A stretch of DNA of 64,000 nt from Palsa-883 sp963847615 (GTDB taxonomy: Bacteria; Pseudomonadota; Alphaproteobacteria; Acetobacterales; Acetobacteraceae), in the NCBI GenBank assembly GCA_963847615.1, contig CAWKAN010000030.1:62001-126000 (forward strand), given 5' to 3'. This document shows, piece by piece, positions 27,443 through 35,447 of this stretch; within the stretch, counting starts at the first letter, position 1; each line of letters begins with the position of its first letter. The notes beneath the pieces were generated by a model, which searched no databases, had not been told where the DNA came from, and saw only the letters and a list, made by a program, of their open reading frames with translations. The position numbers and the translations under genes were made by a program.

Positions 27443-28258
27443 CTACACGGTGAACTGTTCCGTGATGATCCGCTCCGACAACCCCTGGTCCGGATCGAAC
27501 AGCACGATCACGCTGACCGAGCGGTCCTCGCTGACCGCCACCGACAGCACGTCGCGCACCTCGGTGAAGTCGGCCACCGCGGCGACCGGGCGCTTGTCGT
27601 GCTCCAGCACCTCGAACAGCACGTCGGCGCTGCTGGGCAGCAGCGCGCCGCGCCAGCGGCGCGGGCGGAATGCGCTGATCGGCGTCAGCGGCAGCAGGTT
27701 GGCCGACAGCGGCACGATCGGACCGTGCGCGGATAGATTATATGCGGTCGAACCGGCCGGCGTGGACAGCAGGATGCCGTCGCACATCAGCTCGGCCAGC
27801 CGCACGCGGCCGTCGACGGTGATGCGGATCTTGGCGCCCTGGCGCAACTGGCGCAGCAGGCTGACCTCGTTGAACGCCAGCGCCTCCTCCACCATGCCGG
27901 TGGCGGTGACCGCGTTCATGCGCAGCGGGTGCAGCTCGGCGTGCTGGGCGCTGATCAGGCGCTCCAGCAGGTTGTCCTCGCTGTAGGCGTTCATCAGGAA
28001 GCCGACCGAGCCGCAGTTCATGCCGTAGACCGGCAGGCCGTTGCCCACCGCGCGGTGCAGCGTCTCCAGCATCTGCCCGTCGCCGCCCAGCGTGACCACC
28101 ACGCCGGCCTGGTCCACCGCGCAGTCGCCGTAGCGCGCGACGAGGCGGGCGAAGCTCTCCTGCGCCAGCGGGGTGGCGGCGGCGGAAAACGCCACGCGGC
28201 CCGGCGCGACGGCGCGGCGCGTCGCCGGGGGCGGCGGCTCGGGAGGGATCGGGCTCAC
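27443..28258 (-). CDS. nadK: NAD kinase
   Basis: A cytosolic enzyme that phosphorylates NAD to NADP. The ATP/NAD loop VVTLGGDGQMLETLHR (GGDG at residues 58-61), VYGMNCGSVGFLMN and LSTPAGSTAYNLSAHGPI are the defining motifs. 271 residues. The start is GTG at 28256-28258 overlapping the TGA of the upstream amidase gene as GTGA, which indicates translational coupling. Confidence 0.93.
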   Translation of the reverse strand: MSPIPPEPPPPATRRAVAPGRVAFSAAATPLAQESFARLVARYGDCAVDQAGVVVTLGGDGQMLETLHRAVGNGLPVYGMNCGSVGFLMNAYSEDNLLERLISAQHAELHPLRMNAVTATGMVEEALAFNEVSLLRQLRQGAKIRITVDGRVRLAELMCDGILLSTPAGSTAYNLSAHGPIVPLSANLLPLTPISAFRPRRWRGALLPSSADVLFEVLEHDKRPVAAVADFTEVRDVLSVAVSEDRSVSVIVLFDPDQGLSERIITEQFTV

Positions 28259-29091
28259 ACCCGCTTCCGATGCTCCAGCACCGGCATGTTGCCGCGCACC
28301 CGCCCGGTGACGCCGGGGTCGATGCGCGCGGTGCTCCAGCCGATGCCGTCGGAGACCTGGGCGACGACCTGGCCCCAGGGGTCGCAGACCAGGGAGTGGC
28401 CGTAGGTGAACCGCGCCTCGCCCTTGCCCTCCAGGTGCTTACCGTGCGTGGCGGGCGCGGCGAACCAGCACTGCGTCTCGATTGCGCGGCCGCGGATCAG
28501 CACCTCCCAGTGGTCCTTGCCGGTGGCGAGCGTGAAGGCCGAGGGCAGGAAGATCAGCTCCGCCCCGCGCTCGCGCAGGGTCCAGAACAGGTCGGGAAAG
28601 CGCAGGTCGTAGCAGATCGCGCAGCCGACCTTCACCCCGCCGGCCTGGTAGGTGACCACCTCGTCGCCGGCGCCATAGGTGGCGCTTTCGCGATAGCCGG
28701 TGCCGTCGGGGGCGACGATGTCGAACAGGTGCATCTTGCGGTAGCGGGCGATCTCCTGGCCGTCCGGGTCGAACACCACCGTGGTGTTGAACAGTTTTTC
28801 CGGTCCTTTTTCGATGATCGAGCCGCCGTGCACGTGGAGTTTGGCGCCGCGGGCGACGTCGCGCAGGAATTCATACGCGGGGCCGCCGGGTTCGTTGGAG
28901 CCCTTGGCCGGCAGCACCTCGGCCTGGGCGAAGCGGTTGGCGCGGTCGCCGCCGAGCGAGGACCAGACCTCCGGCAGGCTGACGATGTCGGGCCGATCGG
29001 CGCTGATCGCCTGATCGAGCAGCGCGCGCGCCTGGGCGATGTTGTCGTCCTTGTTGGCGCCGGGGTTCATCTGCACGACGGAGACGCGCAT
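28255..29091 (-). CDS. Nitrilase-family carbon-nitrogen hydrolase
   Basis: A 278-residue amidase. The Glu-Lys-Cys triad is present: Glu41 in SLPEVWSSLGG, Lys119 in YRKMHLFDI and Cys160 in GCAICYDLRFPDLF. The pattern fits the deaminated glutathione amidase/omega-amidase branch (NIT1/NIT2 type), a metabolite-repair enzyme. It is translationally coupled to nadK. Substrate is inferred from the family branch. Confidence 0.88.
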   Translation of the reverse strand: MRVSVVQMNPGANKDDNIAQARALLDQAISADRPDIVSLPEVWSSLGGDRANRFAQAEVLPAKGSNEPGGPAYEFLRDVARGAKLHVHGGSIIEKGPEKLFNTTVVFDPDGQEIARYRKMHLFDIVAPDGTGYRESATYGAGDEVVTYQAGGVKVGCAICYDLRFPDLFWTLRERGAELIFLPSAFTLATGKDHWEVLIRGRAIETQCWFAAPATHGKHLEGKGEARFTYGHSLVCDPWGQVVAQVSDGIGWSTARIDPGVTGRVRGNMPVLEHRKRV

Positions 29092-29409
29092 TGGGTTGCT
29101 CCTGGAGGTGGGGCTGGGGGAGAGAAGCGTATCCGGCGGCTGATGGCAATCTTCAAGCTGGCGGCGGGAGGGGCGGTGTCATGGCCGTTGGCAGCCGAAC
29201 CTGATCGAGGCGTCCCGCCAGCTCTCCCAATGCCGCCCGGCGAAAAGTCCGGGGTTTGTCGGCTGACCTGTCATGTTGAAAATGCGAGATCGTTTCAGCC
29301 GCCGGAGGGTCGACCTGGTCGCCAGTTGATCGAGACCCGGACCGCTCGGCCGGCGCCGGGTTGGTGGTATCCGTCTTGATTTGACGTGTGGCTGCAAGCC
29401 GGTCCCCGG

Positions 29410-29686
29410 GCAATCCCGCGCGCGATATCAATGACCCAAATAACGAAGGCTCTTATCGCGTTGATTGTTGGCAACTGGGTAGGGCGGAAAAGCGCAGCGC
29501 CTTCCGCCATCGTGCAGTCGTGGGACGTCGCGGGGAACCACGCGGGGCGAGGTTTGCTCGTCCGTGCGGTGGCGGAAGGCGCTGCGCTTTTCCGCCCTAC
29601 CAATGGTACCAGCGAAGCCTCGTCAACAATCAACGCGATAAGAGCCATAACGAATGGTTCAGCATTGCGATCCGTTGGTATCAGGC
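29410..29686. repeat. Large imperfect palindrome (MITE-like) with two perfect inverted arms
   Basis: Outer arms 29448-29470 and 29624-29646 are perfect 23-bp inverted repeats; inner arms 29479-29509 and 29570-29600 are perfect 31-bp inverted repeats that contain GTAGGGCGGAAAAGCGCAGC. About 60 bases of unrelated sequence form the loop. The edges read GATATCA and TGGTATCA. No gene is encoded. The right edge coincides with the stop codon of the HEPN remnant. Confidence 0.85.
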
Positions 29687-29866
29687 CAGCAGATCGGCGA
29701 TGCAGTTGACAAAGCGCGCGGCGGTTGCAATCGCCGCGGTTGCGGTGACAACGGAGATCTCAGCCTCGGTTCCCGTGCCGTAGTCGGCCATCGATTTCAA
29801 TTCGTACGCTCGACCGAGGAATTCCGACAACGCCTTGTCGAGGAACCGTGTCGCCTCCGGCGTCAC
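29681..29866 (-). pseudogene. HEPN-domain toxin remnant with internal deletion
   Basis: The 61-residue product begins MTPEATRFLDKA, the normal N-terminus of short HEPN proteins, and then jumps to LSEFLGRAYELKSMADYGTG and ATAARFVNCIADLLA, the normal C-terminal third. About 60-70 residues, including the RX4-6H RNase motif, are missing without loss of frame. The GTG start overlaps the MNT stop as GTGA, the usual HEPN/MNT arrangement. The protein cannot be an active RNase; it could still bind the MNT partner. Confidence 0.8.
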
Positions 29867-30186
29867 AGATCGCGCCCGTCCTGACGGATCTCGTGCATCA
29901 GCGGCGAGCGCTCCGCGTAGGCGCCGGAACGGAACGGCTTGGCCGAAATCACCGCCCCGGTGTCGTCCAGGATCATGGTGGTGATGTGTGCCAGCCGGCC
30001 AAGTTCGTCCCAGAGCTCGCCGGGGTCCTTGATGAAGACGGCCACATCGTAGTCCGACGTCGGCCTTGCGTCGCCGCGGGCGCGCGAGCCAAACAGCACG
30101 ACGCGCTCGATCCGGTTGCCATAGGCCTCGTTCAGCGCCTGGCGGAAGCGAACGAGAACAGGGTCATCCGTCTGGGTTGCCGACAT
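29863..30186 (-). CDS. MNT-type minimal nucleotidyltransferase (antitoxin)
   Basis: A protein of about 107 residues with RIERVVLFGSRARGDARPTSDYDVAVF, the GSxARG and DxD motifs of minimal nucleotidyltransferases. In HEPN/MNT modules the MNT protein neutralises the HEPN RNase, in studied cases by AMPylating it. Here the motifs are intact while the HEPN partner is truncated. I start at ATG 30184-30186 (MSATQTDD); MVEDT five codons upstream is possible. Confidence 0.85.
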   Translation of the reverse strand: MSATQTDDPVLVRFRQALNEAYGNRIERVVLFGSRARGDARPTSDYDVAVFIKDPGELWDELGRLAHITTMILDDTGAVISAKPFRSGAYAERSPLMHEIRQDGRDL

Positions 30187-30285
30187 AGTGTCTTCCACCA
30201 CCGGTCGGGATCATAGCAAAGCCTGGGTCGCGGCGAAGACTGCATCATGGCGGCGCAGGGACCGACCCTGGTATCGCCGTCGCTG

Positions 30286-30609
30286 TCAGTCCCCCTCCTC
30301 GAAGCCCGATTCGACCAGGGCCGCCAGCGCGTCCAGCGCCTCCTTGGCGCCCCAGCCCTCGGCGCGCAACTCGATCGTCGCGCCGTAGCCGGCGCCCAGC
30401 ATCATCAACCCCATGATCGAACGGGCGGGCACGCTTTGACCGTCGCGGATCACGTCCACCGAGGCCTCGAACCGTTCGGCCAGGGTGACGAATTTCGCCG
30501 CCGCGCGCGCGTGCAGGCCGCGCCGGTTGGTGATGATGACGCTGCGGCTGACGACGGGGGCAGGCCGGTCCGTCGGCGGATCGGGGGCCTGCTCACCGCC
30601 GTCCTGCAT
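30286..30609 (-). CDS. ptsH: HPr-family phosphocarrier protein
   Basis: A 107-residue HPr. NRRGLHARAAAKFV carries the phospho-accepting His33 and VPARSIMGLMMLGAGYG carries Ser64 for HPr kinase. A short Pro/Asp-rich tail precedes the domain. It overlaps the EIIA gene by one base, and HPr kinase is encoded in the same cluster. In alphaproteobacteria such an HPr receives phosphate from EI-Ntr and is regulatory rather than for sugar import. No ptsP/ptsI gene is in the window. Confidence 0.93.
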   Translation of the reverse strand: MQDGGEQAPDPPTDRPAPVVSRSVIITNRRGLHARAAAKFVTLAERFEASVDVIRDGQSVPARSIMGLMMLGAGYGATIELRAEGWGAKEALDALAALVESGFEEGD

Positions 30610-31034
30610 CAGCCGCAGGTTCCGTTCAGCTTCTTCTCGCCGTGCAGCACGTGCGAGGCGGCGGCGATGTATTTGCGGCCCGCCTCCTCGGCGCAGCTCA
30701 CCGCGGACGCGAGCGGCTGGTTCGAGCGGACCTTCGCCAGCTTGACCAGCATCGGCAGGTTGACGCCGGCGATCACCTCGACCCCGGGATGTTCCATCAT
30801 CGAGATCGCCAGGTTGGACGGGGTGCCGCCGAACATGTCGGTCAGCAGCACCACGCCGTCACCGGAATCGCAGCGCGCAATGCAGGCCTCGATGTCGGCG
30901 CGGCGATTCTCCACGTCGTCTTCCGGACCGATGCACACCGTGTCGACGTTCTTCTGTGCGCCCACCACATGTTCCATGGCGGAGCGCAGTTCCTCGGCCA
31001 GGCGGCCGTGGGTGACCAGGATCATGCCGATCAT
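30609..31034 (-). CDS. PTS EIIA component, mannose family
   Basis: A 141-residue EIIA(Man)-type domain. MIGMILVTHGRLAEEL carries the phospho-histidine His9, VVLLTDMFGGTPSNLA is the dimer/active-site loop. No EIIB or permease genes accompany it, so it is most likely a regulatory phosphate acceptor. It lies between rapZ and ptsH on the same strand, 74 bases after rapZ. Confidence 0.92.
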   Translation of the reverse strand: MIGMILVTHGRLAEELRSAMEHVVGAQKNVDTVCIGPEDDVENRRADIEACIARCDSGDGVVLLTDMFGGTPSNLAISMMEHPGVEVIAGVNLPMLVKLAKVRSNQPLASAVSCAEEAGRKYIAAASHVLHGEKKLNGTCG

Positions 31035-31108
31035 GGGTCGCGTACGAGGCCTCTGGCGGCTTCCGAGGCGGGAAGCCCACTGTCTTTATGGAAGCGGATC
31101 ATGTCGTA

Positions 31109-32200
31109 TCAGGCCTCCTGCGCCTGGGCCGGCAGGGGCCACGCGCCCGATCCGCCGCCAGTCGCCACATTTCCGTCGCGGCGGGGTGCCGCGCGGTCAA
31201 CCCATGTCGCCCCGTTCGGGGCGGTCCCGTTTTGGATCGCCCCGTCCTGGGCCACCGCGTTTTGCGGCGCCCCGTTCCGGGTCGACGTCGTCAGTCCTTC
31301 CTGCGCCAGCTCCCGATGCATCACGTGAACGCGCCAGCCGCCGGACTGCCCGGCGGCGCCATGCGCTTGAGGGCGGCAGGTCAGCCGGGCGGCCAACGCC
31401 TCGACGAAATACACCGAGCGGTGGCGCCCGCCCGTGCAGCCGATCGCGATCGTCGCGTATTTCTTGCCCTCTTGTAGGAACCGCGGCAAGAGCAGCTCGA
31501 TCAGCCCGGCCGCCCCCTCGAAGAAGGCCGGGAAATCGGGGTCGGCCGCGACGAAGGCGCCGACCGCGGAATCAAGCCCGGTTCGCGCACGCAAAATCGG
31601 GTCGTAATGGGGATTCCGCAAGAAGCGCGCGTCGAATACCAGATCCGCTTCCCGCGGCAGTCCCTTCGGATAGGCGAAGGAAACCAGGGTCACCACCAGA
31701 CTGCCGCCAGCGGTGTCGGTGCCGAAATGCTGCTCGATCCGCCGGCGCATAGTACCGATCGGCAGGTCGGAGGTGTCCACCACCAGGTCGGCGGCCTCGC
31801 GCAATGGCCCGGTCGCGGCCTGCTCCTCGGCGATGCCGACCGAAACCCGGCCGTGCGGCGCCAGCGGGTGGCGGCGCCGGCTTTCGGTGTAGCGGCGCAG
31901 CAGCGTGGCCTCGTCGGCGCAGACATAGACCAGCTCGGGCCGCAGCCGCGGGTTGGCGCGCAACGCCGCCAGCGTCTCCAGCACCCGCGCGGCGTCGAAG
32001 CCGCGGGTGCGGGCGTCCACCCCGATGGCCAGCTTGCGCTCGCTGCGCCCGACCATCTCGGCCAGCATCTCCAACGGCGGGTTGTCGACCGTCTCGAAGC
32101 CAAGGTCCTCGAGCGTACCGAGCACCGAAAGCTTGCCGCTGCCGGACAGGCCGGTGACCAGGACCACGCGCCGGCGCGGCGTGGGCGGGTCCGCCGTCAT
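31109..32200 (-). CDS. rapZ: RapZ-type RNase adapter with altered P-loop and long tail
   Basis: The two RapZ domains are visible: an N-terminal kinase-like part (LVTGLSGSGKLSVLGTLEDL, VDNPPLEMLAEM) and a C-terminal part with SFAYPKGLPREADLVFDARF, GLDSAVGAFV and IAIGCTGGRHRSVYFVE. RapZ controls glucosamine-6-phosphate synthase through sRNA decay in enterics; the alphaproteobacterial role is less clear. The P-loop reads GSGKL-S instead of GxGK(S/T), so the Mg-coordinating hydroxyl is lost. The last 75 residues are a low-complexity Asn/Gly/Ala tail (NGAPQNAVAQDGAIQNG) beyond the usual end near residue 290. Confidence 0.9.
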   Translation of the reverse strand: MTADPPTPRRRVVLVTGLSGSGKLSVLGTLEDLGFETVDNPPLEMLAEMVGRSERKLAIGVDARTRGFDAARVLETLAALRANPRLRPELVYVCADEATLLRRYTESRRRHPLAPHGRVSVGIAEEQAATGPLREAADLVVDTSDLPIGTMRRRIEQHFGTDTAGGSLVVTLVSFAYPKGLPREADLVFDARFLRNPHYDPILRARTGLDSAVGAFVAADPDFPAFFEGAAGLIELLLPRFLQEGKKYATIAIGCTGGRHRSVYFVEALAARLTCRPQAHGAAGQSGGWRVHVMHRELAQEGLTTSTRNGAPQNAVAQDGAIQNGTAPNGATWVDRAAPRRDGNVATGGGSGAWPLPAQAQEA

Positions 32201-32631
32201 GCCGCGAAGGCCCCCGCGACCTGGTCGACGCGGCCGAGCGCACCGTCGAGCGCCAGGGCAACCCGCTCGGCGGCCGAGACGGCCGCGGCGTCGATCCGCA
32301 CCAGCGGCAGGTCGAGCGCGGCGTGCCGCGCCGGCGCCGGCAGGCGGGGCGCCATAGGGGCCGGCAGCGGGGAAAGATCAACCACCAGGGCGAGCCGCGC
32401 CTCGGTCACATAGGGCAGGCGGAAGATGCCCAAGCCACGCACTTCCAGCAATCCGGCCAGCGCCGCGGGCGCGCGGGCCAGGCCGTCCACGATGTCCACC
32501 CGGTCGTCGGCAACCAGATCAAAGCCACGGGCGCACAACCGCAACACGAGGTCGGACTTTCCCGACCCCGGCGGTCCCAGCAGTAGCACGCCCAGCCCCC
32601 CCCTGGACGCGCAGCTCCCGTGGATTTGCAT
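32197..32631 (-). CDS. hprK: HPr kinase/phosphorylase, short alphaproteobacterial form
   Basis: A short HprK consisting of the kinase domain only: MQIHGSCASR, Walker A LLLGPPGSGKSDLVLRL (residues about 16-32), LVADDRVDIVDG. It phosphorylates a serine of HPr. It overlaps rapZ by four bases (32197-32200). I use the ATG at 32631, the conserved N-terminus; an ATG at 32676 would add 15 residues. First gene of the hprK-rapZ-EIIA-ptsH run, divergent from the dehydratase gene. Confidence 0.85.
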   Translation of the reverse strand: MQIHGSCASRGGLGVLLLGPPGSGKSDLVLRLCARGFDLVADDRVDIVDGLARAPAALAGLLEVRGLGIFRLPYVTEARLALVVDLSPLPAPMAPRLPAPARHAALDLPLVRIDAAAVSAAERVALALDGALGRVDQVAGAFAA

Positions 32632-32750
32632 GCGGCACACTCTGAGCGCAAGCGCGGCGGAATGGAAGCGGCGCATGACGCACGCGTGACCATCGGACCC
32701 TGGTCGGGTGGCTTGTCCCGGTCCGGGTCGCGTGCCAGCCTGACGCGGTC

Positions 32751-33683
32751 ATGACCTCTCGCGCCGATATTGCCAGCGCTGCCCGCCGCATCGCCGGCCA
32801 CGTGCGCCACACCCCGCTGCTGCGCCTGGCCGGCTCCGAGCTCGATCTGCGGCATCCGGTTACGCTGAAGCTGGAGCTGCTGCAGCACGCCGGGAGTTTC
32901 AAGCCGCGTGGCGCGTTCAACCGGTTGCTGTTGGCCGAGTTGCCGGCTTGTGGCGTGATCGCCGCGTCAGGCGGCAACCACGGCGCCGCGGTGGCCTATG
33001 CGGCCCGCGCCCTTGGCGTGGCGGCCGAGATTTTCGTGCCCGAGCTGACGCCGCCGGCCAAGCTGGCGCGCATCGCCAGCTATGGCGCGCGCGTGGTGCG
33101 GGGCGGGGCGACCTATGCCGAGGCGCTGGCCGCCTCCCGCGCCCGCCAGGCGGAAACCGGGGCACTGGAGGTGCATGCCTACGACCATCCGGCGGTGTTG
33201 GCCGGCCAGGGCACGGTGGGGCGCGAGTTCGAGCTGGATGCGCCGGAGCTCACCCATGTCCTGGTGGCGACCGGCGGCGGCGGGCTGATCGGCGGCATTG
33301 CCGCGTGGTACGCCGGCAGTGCCGCGGTGGTCAGCGTCGAGCCGGAGGGCTGCCCAGCGCTGCACGACGCGTTGCGTGCCGGGCGGCCGGTGGCGGCCCC
33401 GGTGGGCGGTCTCGCCGCGGACAGCCTCGGCGCGCGCCAGGTGGGCGGGCTGATGTTCCCGATCGCCGCGCGCCACGTCGCCGCCGCGGTGCTGGTGGCC
33501 GACGCCGCGATCGCGGCGGCGCAGCGCCTGCTGTGGGACCGGCTGCGGCTGGTCGCCGAGCCTGGCGGCGCGACCGCGCTGGCCGGGCTGCTGTCCGGCG
33601 CTTTTGTTCCGCCTGCGGACGCGCGCGTCGGCGTGCTGGTCTGCGGCGCCAACACCGATCCCGCGAAGGTGGCCGCATCATGA
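32751..33683 (+). CDS. PLP-dependent threonine/serine dehydratase
   Basis: A 310-residue fold-type II PLP enzyme. LLQHAGSFKPRGAFN carries the Schiff-base lysine, AASGGNHGAAVAYAA the phosphate/substrate loop, ATGGGGLIGGIAAW the PLP-phosphate Gly-rich loop. There is no C-terminal ACT domain, so it is a catabolic-type or serine racemase-like member. Its stop overlaps the following ATG as ATGA, so it is coupled to the enoyl-CoA hydratase-like gene. Confidence 0.87.
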   Translation: MTSRADIASAARRIAGHVRHTPLLRLAGSELDLRHPVTLKLELLQHAGSFKPRGAFNRLLLAELPACGVIAASGGNHGAAVAYAARALGVAAEIFVPELTPPAKLARIASYGARVVRGGATYAEALAASRARQAETGALEVHAYDHPAVLAGQGTVGREFELDAPELTHVLVATGGGGLIGGIAAWYAGSAAVVSVEPEGCPALHDALRAGRPVAAPVGGLAADSLGARQVGGLMFPIAARHVAAAVLVADAAIAAAQRLLWDRLRLVAEPGGATALAGLLSGAFVPPADARVGVLVCGANTDPAKVAAS

Positions 33684-34480
33684 GTGACGCGACGTTCCTG
33701 CTCGATATCGACCCGCGCGGCGTCGCCACGCTGACGCTGAACCGGCCGCAGGTGGCGAATGCCTATGACGAGGCGCTGCTGCGCGCGCTGACCGCGGGGA
33801 TGCAGCGGCTTGCCGCCGACCCGGCGGTGCGCGTGCTGGTGATCCGCGGCGCCGGCAAGCACTTCCAGGCCGGCGCCGACATCAACTGGCTGAACCACCT
33901 GTCGCGCCAGGGGCCGGATGCGAACTACGCGGCCTCGGTGCTGACGGTGCGGTTCAGCCGCACGCTGAACGAGTTTCCCAAGCCGACGATTGCGGTCATC
34001 CATGGCGGGTGCTTCGGTGGCGGCGTCGGCATCGCCTGCTGCGTCGATCTGGCGCTGGCGACACCGGAGGCGCGCTTCGGCATCACCGAGGTGCGGGTGG
34101 GCATCGCGCCGACGCCGATCTCGACCTTCATGGTCGGCGCCATCGGGCTGCGCCAGACCCGCCGCTACGCGCTGACCGGGGAACGTTTCGGCCCCGAGGA
34201 GGCAGCGCGCATCGGCCTGGTGCACGAGGTGGTGCCGGGCGAGCGGCTGGAGGCGCGGCTGGCGGAGGTGCTGGAGGCGATCCTGGCCAGCGCGCCGGGC
34301 GCGATCGCGGCGACCAAGCTGTCGGTGCTCGGCGCCAACGGGTTGCTGCTGGACGATCGACAAGTGGCGCTGCTGGCGCATGAGGGCTGGATGCAGCGCC
34401 AGTCGGCCGAGGGGCAGGAGGGCACCTCGGCGTTCCGCGAGAAGCGCCGGCCGGCGTGGTATCGGCCGGCGACGACGTAG
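33680..34480 (+). CDS. Enoyl-CoA hydratase/isomerase family protein
   Basis: A 266-residue crotonase-fold protein. LTLNRPQVANAYDEAL, GAGKHFQAGADINWLN, HGGCFGGGVGIACCVDLALATPEARFG and the TGERFGPEEAARIGLVHEVV stretch are in family order. The oxyanion hole residues are present; a Glu pair is not obvious at the usual hydratase positions, so another crotonase reaction is possible. The ATG (33680) overlaps the dehydratase stop. A GGCGGAAAAGCGC repeat begins at its TAG stop codon. Confidence 0.85.
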   Translation: MSDATFLLDIDPRGVATLTLNRPQVANAYDEALLRALTAGMQRLAADPAVRVLVIRGAGKHFQAGADINWLNHLSRQGPDANYAASVLTVRFSRTLNEFPKPTIAVIHGGCFGGGVGIACCVDLALATPEARFGITEVRVGIAPTPISTFMVGAIGLRQTRRYALTGERFGPEEAARIGLVHEVVPGERLEARLAEVLEAILASAPGAIAATKLSVLGANGLLLDDRQVALLAHEGWMQRQSAEGQEGTSAFREKRRPAWYRPATT

Positions 34481-34505
34481 GCGGAAAAGCGCAACGTATT
34501 CCGCC
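34478..34505. repeat. REP-like short palindrome overlapping a stop codon
   Basis: GTAGGCGGAAAAGCGCAACG followed by TATTCCGCC is a diverged copy of the inner arm of the 29.5-kb palindrome. The TAG stop of the crotonase-family gene is its first triplet. Confidence 0.65.
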
Positions 34506-34547
34506 GGCGCGGCAGGGAGCGAGCCAGCGCCCGCGAGAGGGTGAGAA

Positions 34548-35447
34548 ATGCCGGCCAGGCAAAGGCAAGAACGACCGCAGGCTATCCGGGAGATGTCCGA
34601 TAAACTGCGTCCCGACATCGCTCGCGACGCCACACTGAAGGCGGGTTCGGCCGTTGTCGAGGTTGCCGACCTTACCCGGCAATTTGGCACCTTCGTCGCG
34701 GTCGACCGCGTCAGCTTCAGCGTGCAGCGCGGTGAGGCGTTTGGTCTCATCGGCTCCAACGGTGCCGGCAAGACCACCATCATCCGGATGCTCACCACCC
34801 TGCTTCCCATCACCGCGGGCACCGGCACCGTCGCCGGCTACGACATCGTCCGACAACCCGAGCAGATCCGCCGCCACATCGGCTACGTGCCGCAACTGCT
34901 ATCCGCCGACGGCGCACTCACGGCGTGGGAGAACCTGCTGCTCTCGGCACGGCTCTACGACATTCCCCGCCGCGAAGTGCGCCCGCGGATCGAACGGGCG
35001 CTGGCGTCCATGGAGCTGACGGCGTTCGCGCACCACCTCGTCAAGGGCTTTTCCGGCGGCATGATCCGCCGCCTGGAGATCGCCCAGAGCATGCTGCACC
35101 ACCCCGCCATCCTGTTCATGGACGAGCCGACGGTGGGCCTCGATCCGGTTGCGCGACGTGCCGTTCTCGCCCACATCGCGGACCTGCGGCGGGACTTCGG
35201 CACCACCGTCCTGGTGACCAGCCACTACATGGAGGAGATCGAGGTGCTGTGCGATCGCCTCGGCGTGCTCAGCCACGGCAAACTGGTGGCCGTCGGCACC
35301 CCCGCCGAACTGAAGGCAAAGGTCGGGCCGGAGGCAACACTGGACGACGTCTTCGCGGCCCTGGCGGGCGCCGGCGCGGAAACCGCCGAAGGAGGGACCT
35401 ACCGTGACGCCCGGCTGTCGCGACGCGCTGCCAGCACGCATGCCTGA
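34548..35447 (+). CDS. ABC exporter ATP-binding protein
   Basis: A 299-residue ABC ATPase of the DrrA/NatA type. VEVADLTRQFGTFVAVD opens the domain; Walker A GSNGAGKTTIIRML, signature FSGGMIRRLEIAQSM, Walker B ILFMDEPTVGLDP and the switch histidine VTSHYMEEIE are intact. The extended C-terminus is typical of the DrrA group that partners a single permease. The permease gene overlaps its 3' end by 44 bases. The substrate is unknown. Confidence 0.92.
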   Translation: MPARQRQERPQAIREMSDKLRPDIARDATLKAGSAVVEVADLTRQFGTFVAVDRVSFSVQRGEAFGLIGSNGAGKTTIIRMLTTLLPITAGTGTVAGYDIVRQPEQIRRHIGYVPQLLSADGALTAWENLLLSARLYDIPRREVRPRIERALASMELTAFAHHLVKGFSGGMIRRLEIAQSMLHHPAILFMDEPTVGLDPVARRAVLAHIADLRRDFGTTVLVTSHYMEEIEVLCDRLGVLSHGKLVAVGTPAELKAKVGPEATLDDVFAALAGAGAETAEGGTYRDARLSRRAASTHA

